NCBI GenBank assembly: GCA_028685295.1
Contig: JAQUEL010000052.1
Span: 1 to 13,937 of the forward strand
Origin: a bacterium
GTDB lineage: Bacteria > UBP13 > UBA5359
Reading direction: 5' to 3'
Length of the DNA stretch: 13,937 bases
How positions within the stretch are numbered: position 1 is the stretch's first letter; every line of letters starts with the position of its first letter. Shown one piece after another: positions 13,806-13,937 of the stretch. The notes below the pieces were generated by a model. The model ran no database searches. It had not been told where the DNA came from and worked only from the letters and a program-made list of their open reading frames with translations. The position numbers and the translations under genes are program-made.

Positions 13806-13937
13806 TTTACCACTCCTCCACTATGGTTTGTTTTTAGCAACTTTTACCAAGCGAATGTACCTGGCTTCTTTTATATTACTTTTTGCAACCTATTGTATTT
13901 CCTTTACCCTTTGTATTTCCTTTACCCTGCCGGCGGA
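13806..13937 (-). promoter_or_regulatory. Leader region of the operon; likely promoter region, no firm promoter call
   Basis: These 132 bases lie upstream of the first gene in view. They hold, from right to left, an 18-bp tandem duplication, an AT-rich stretch read as GCAAAAAGTAATATAAAAG (about 13868-13886) that could supply a -10 element, and the GGAGGAG site of the pseudopilin. No well-spaced -35/-10 pair was found. An open frame from the right edge ends with TAG at 13892-13890 and could be the tail of an upstream gene, so the operon may begin further right. Confidence 0.35.
13893..13928 (-). repeat. Two perfect tandem copies of an 18-bp unit
   Basis: On the minus strand the unit AGGGTAAAGGAAATACAA occurs twice with no spacer (13928-13911 and 13910-13893). 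Flanking bases do not continue the repeat, so the array is exactly two copies here. It sits 88 bases upstream of the pseudopilin start. As 18 is a multiple of three, it could also be six repeated codons (RVKEIQ twice) at the end of an upstream gene that stops at TAG 13892-13890. Confidence 0.85.

Noticed and set aside
13893-13928. CRISPR array
   Set aside because: Two abutting 18-bp copies without spacers and no cas genes do not make an array.

Overview
The window is one strand of work: eight genes, all on the minus strand, read from the right edge to the left edge with gaps of 17 to 83 bases and one 1-base overlap. No convincing internal terminator is visible, so this looks like a single transcription unit of more than 13.8 kb that runs off the left edge. 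It is a glycan-degradation locus outside the usual SusC/SusD design. The source looks like an uncultured Gram-negative-type bacterium. The prepilin core (ILFPVF..AREKAR.....SNLKQ, then YAQDYDE.LP) plus the C-terminal H-X9-DG motif is typical of Armatimonadota and related environmental or PVC-like lineages. That taxonomic reading is inference from family style only.

Layout in transcription order: (1) a DUF1559/H-X9-DG type pseudopilin (13805-13146), preceded by a 132-base leader with a perfect 18-bp tandem duplication; (2) a GH35 beta-galactosidase without a signal peptide (13047-11308, GTG start favoured), preceded by an 8-bp inverted repeat; (3) an exported CBM-like + GH123/DUF4091-type glycoside hydrolase with a TTG start (11261-8970); (4) an exported divergent GH89 (alpha-N-acetylglucosaminidase-like) protein (8970-6169), coupled to the previous gene by a TGATG overlap; (5) a lipoprotein sugar-binding protein of the ABC type (6104-4821); (6) an exported protein with two LamG domains and a CehA/McbA-like domain whose metal-site histidines appear to be lost (4750-1874); (7) an exported alkaline phosphatase with an intact active site (1843-533); (8) the N-terminal 171 codons of a uroporphyrinogen-decarboxylase-fold protein, probably of the corrinoid methyltransferase-like branch (515 to beyond base 1).

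Taken together, the predicted activities (beta-galactosidase, GH123-like hexosaminidase, alpha-GlcNAc-ase, phosphatase, sugar-binding lipoprotein) fit stepwise breakdown of a galactose- and N-acetylhexosamine-containing, possibly phosphorylated, glycan. Exported enzymes and the LamG protein would act outside the membrane, the binding lipoprotein would feed a transporter encoded elsewhere, and the GH35 would finish oligosaccharides in the cytoplasm. The substrate is inferred, not shown. No RNA genes, CRISPR arrays, insertion sequences or integrase genes were seen, and no gene-free stretch exceeds 300 bases.
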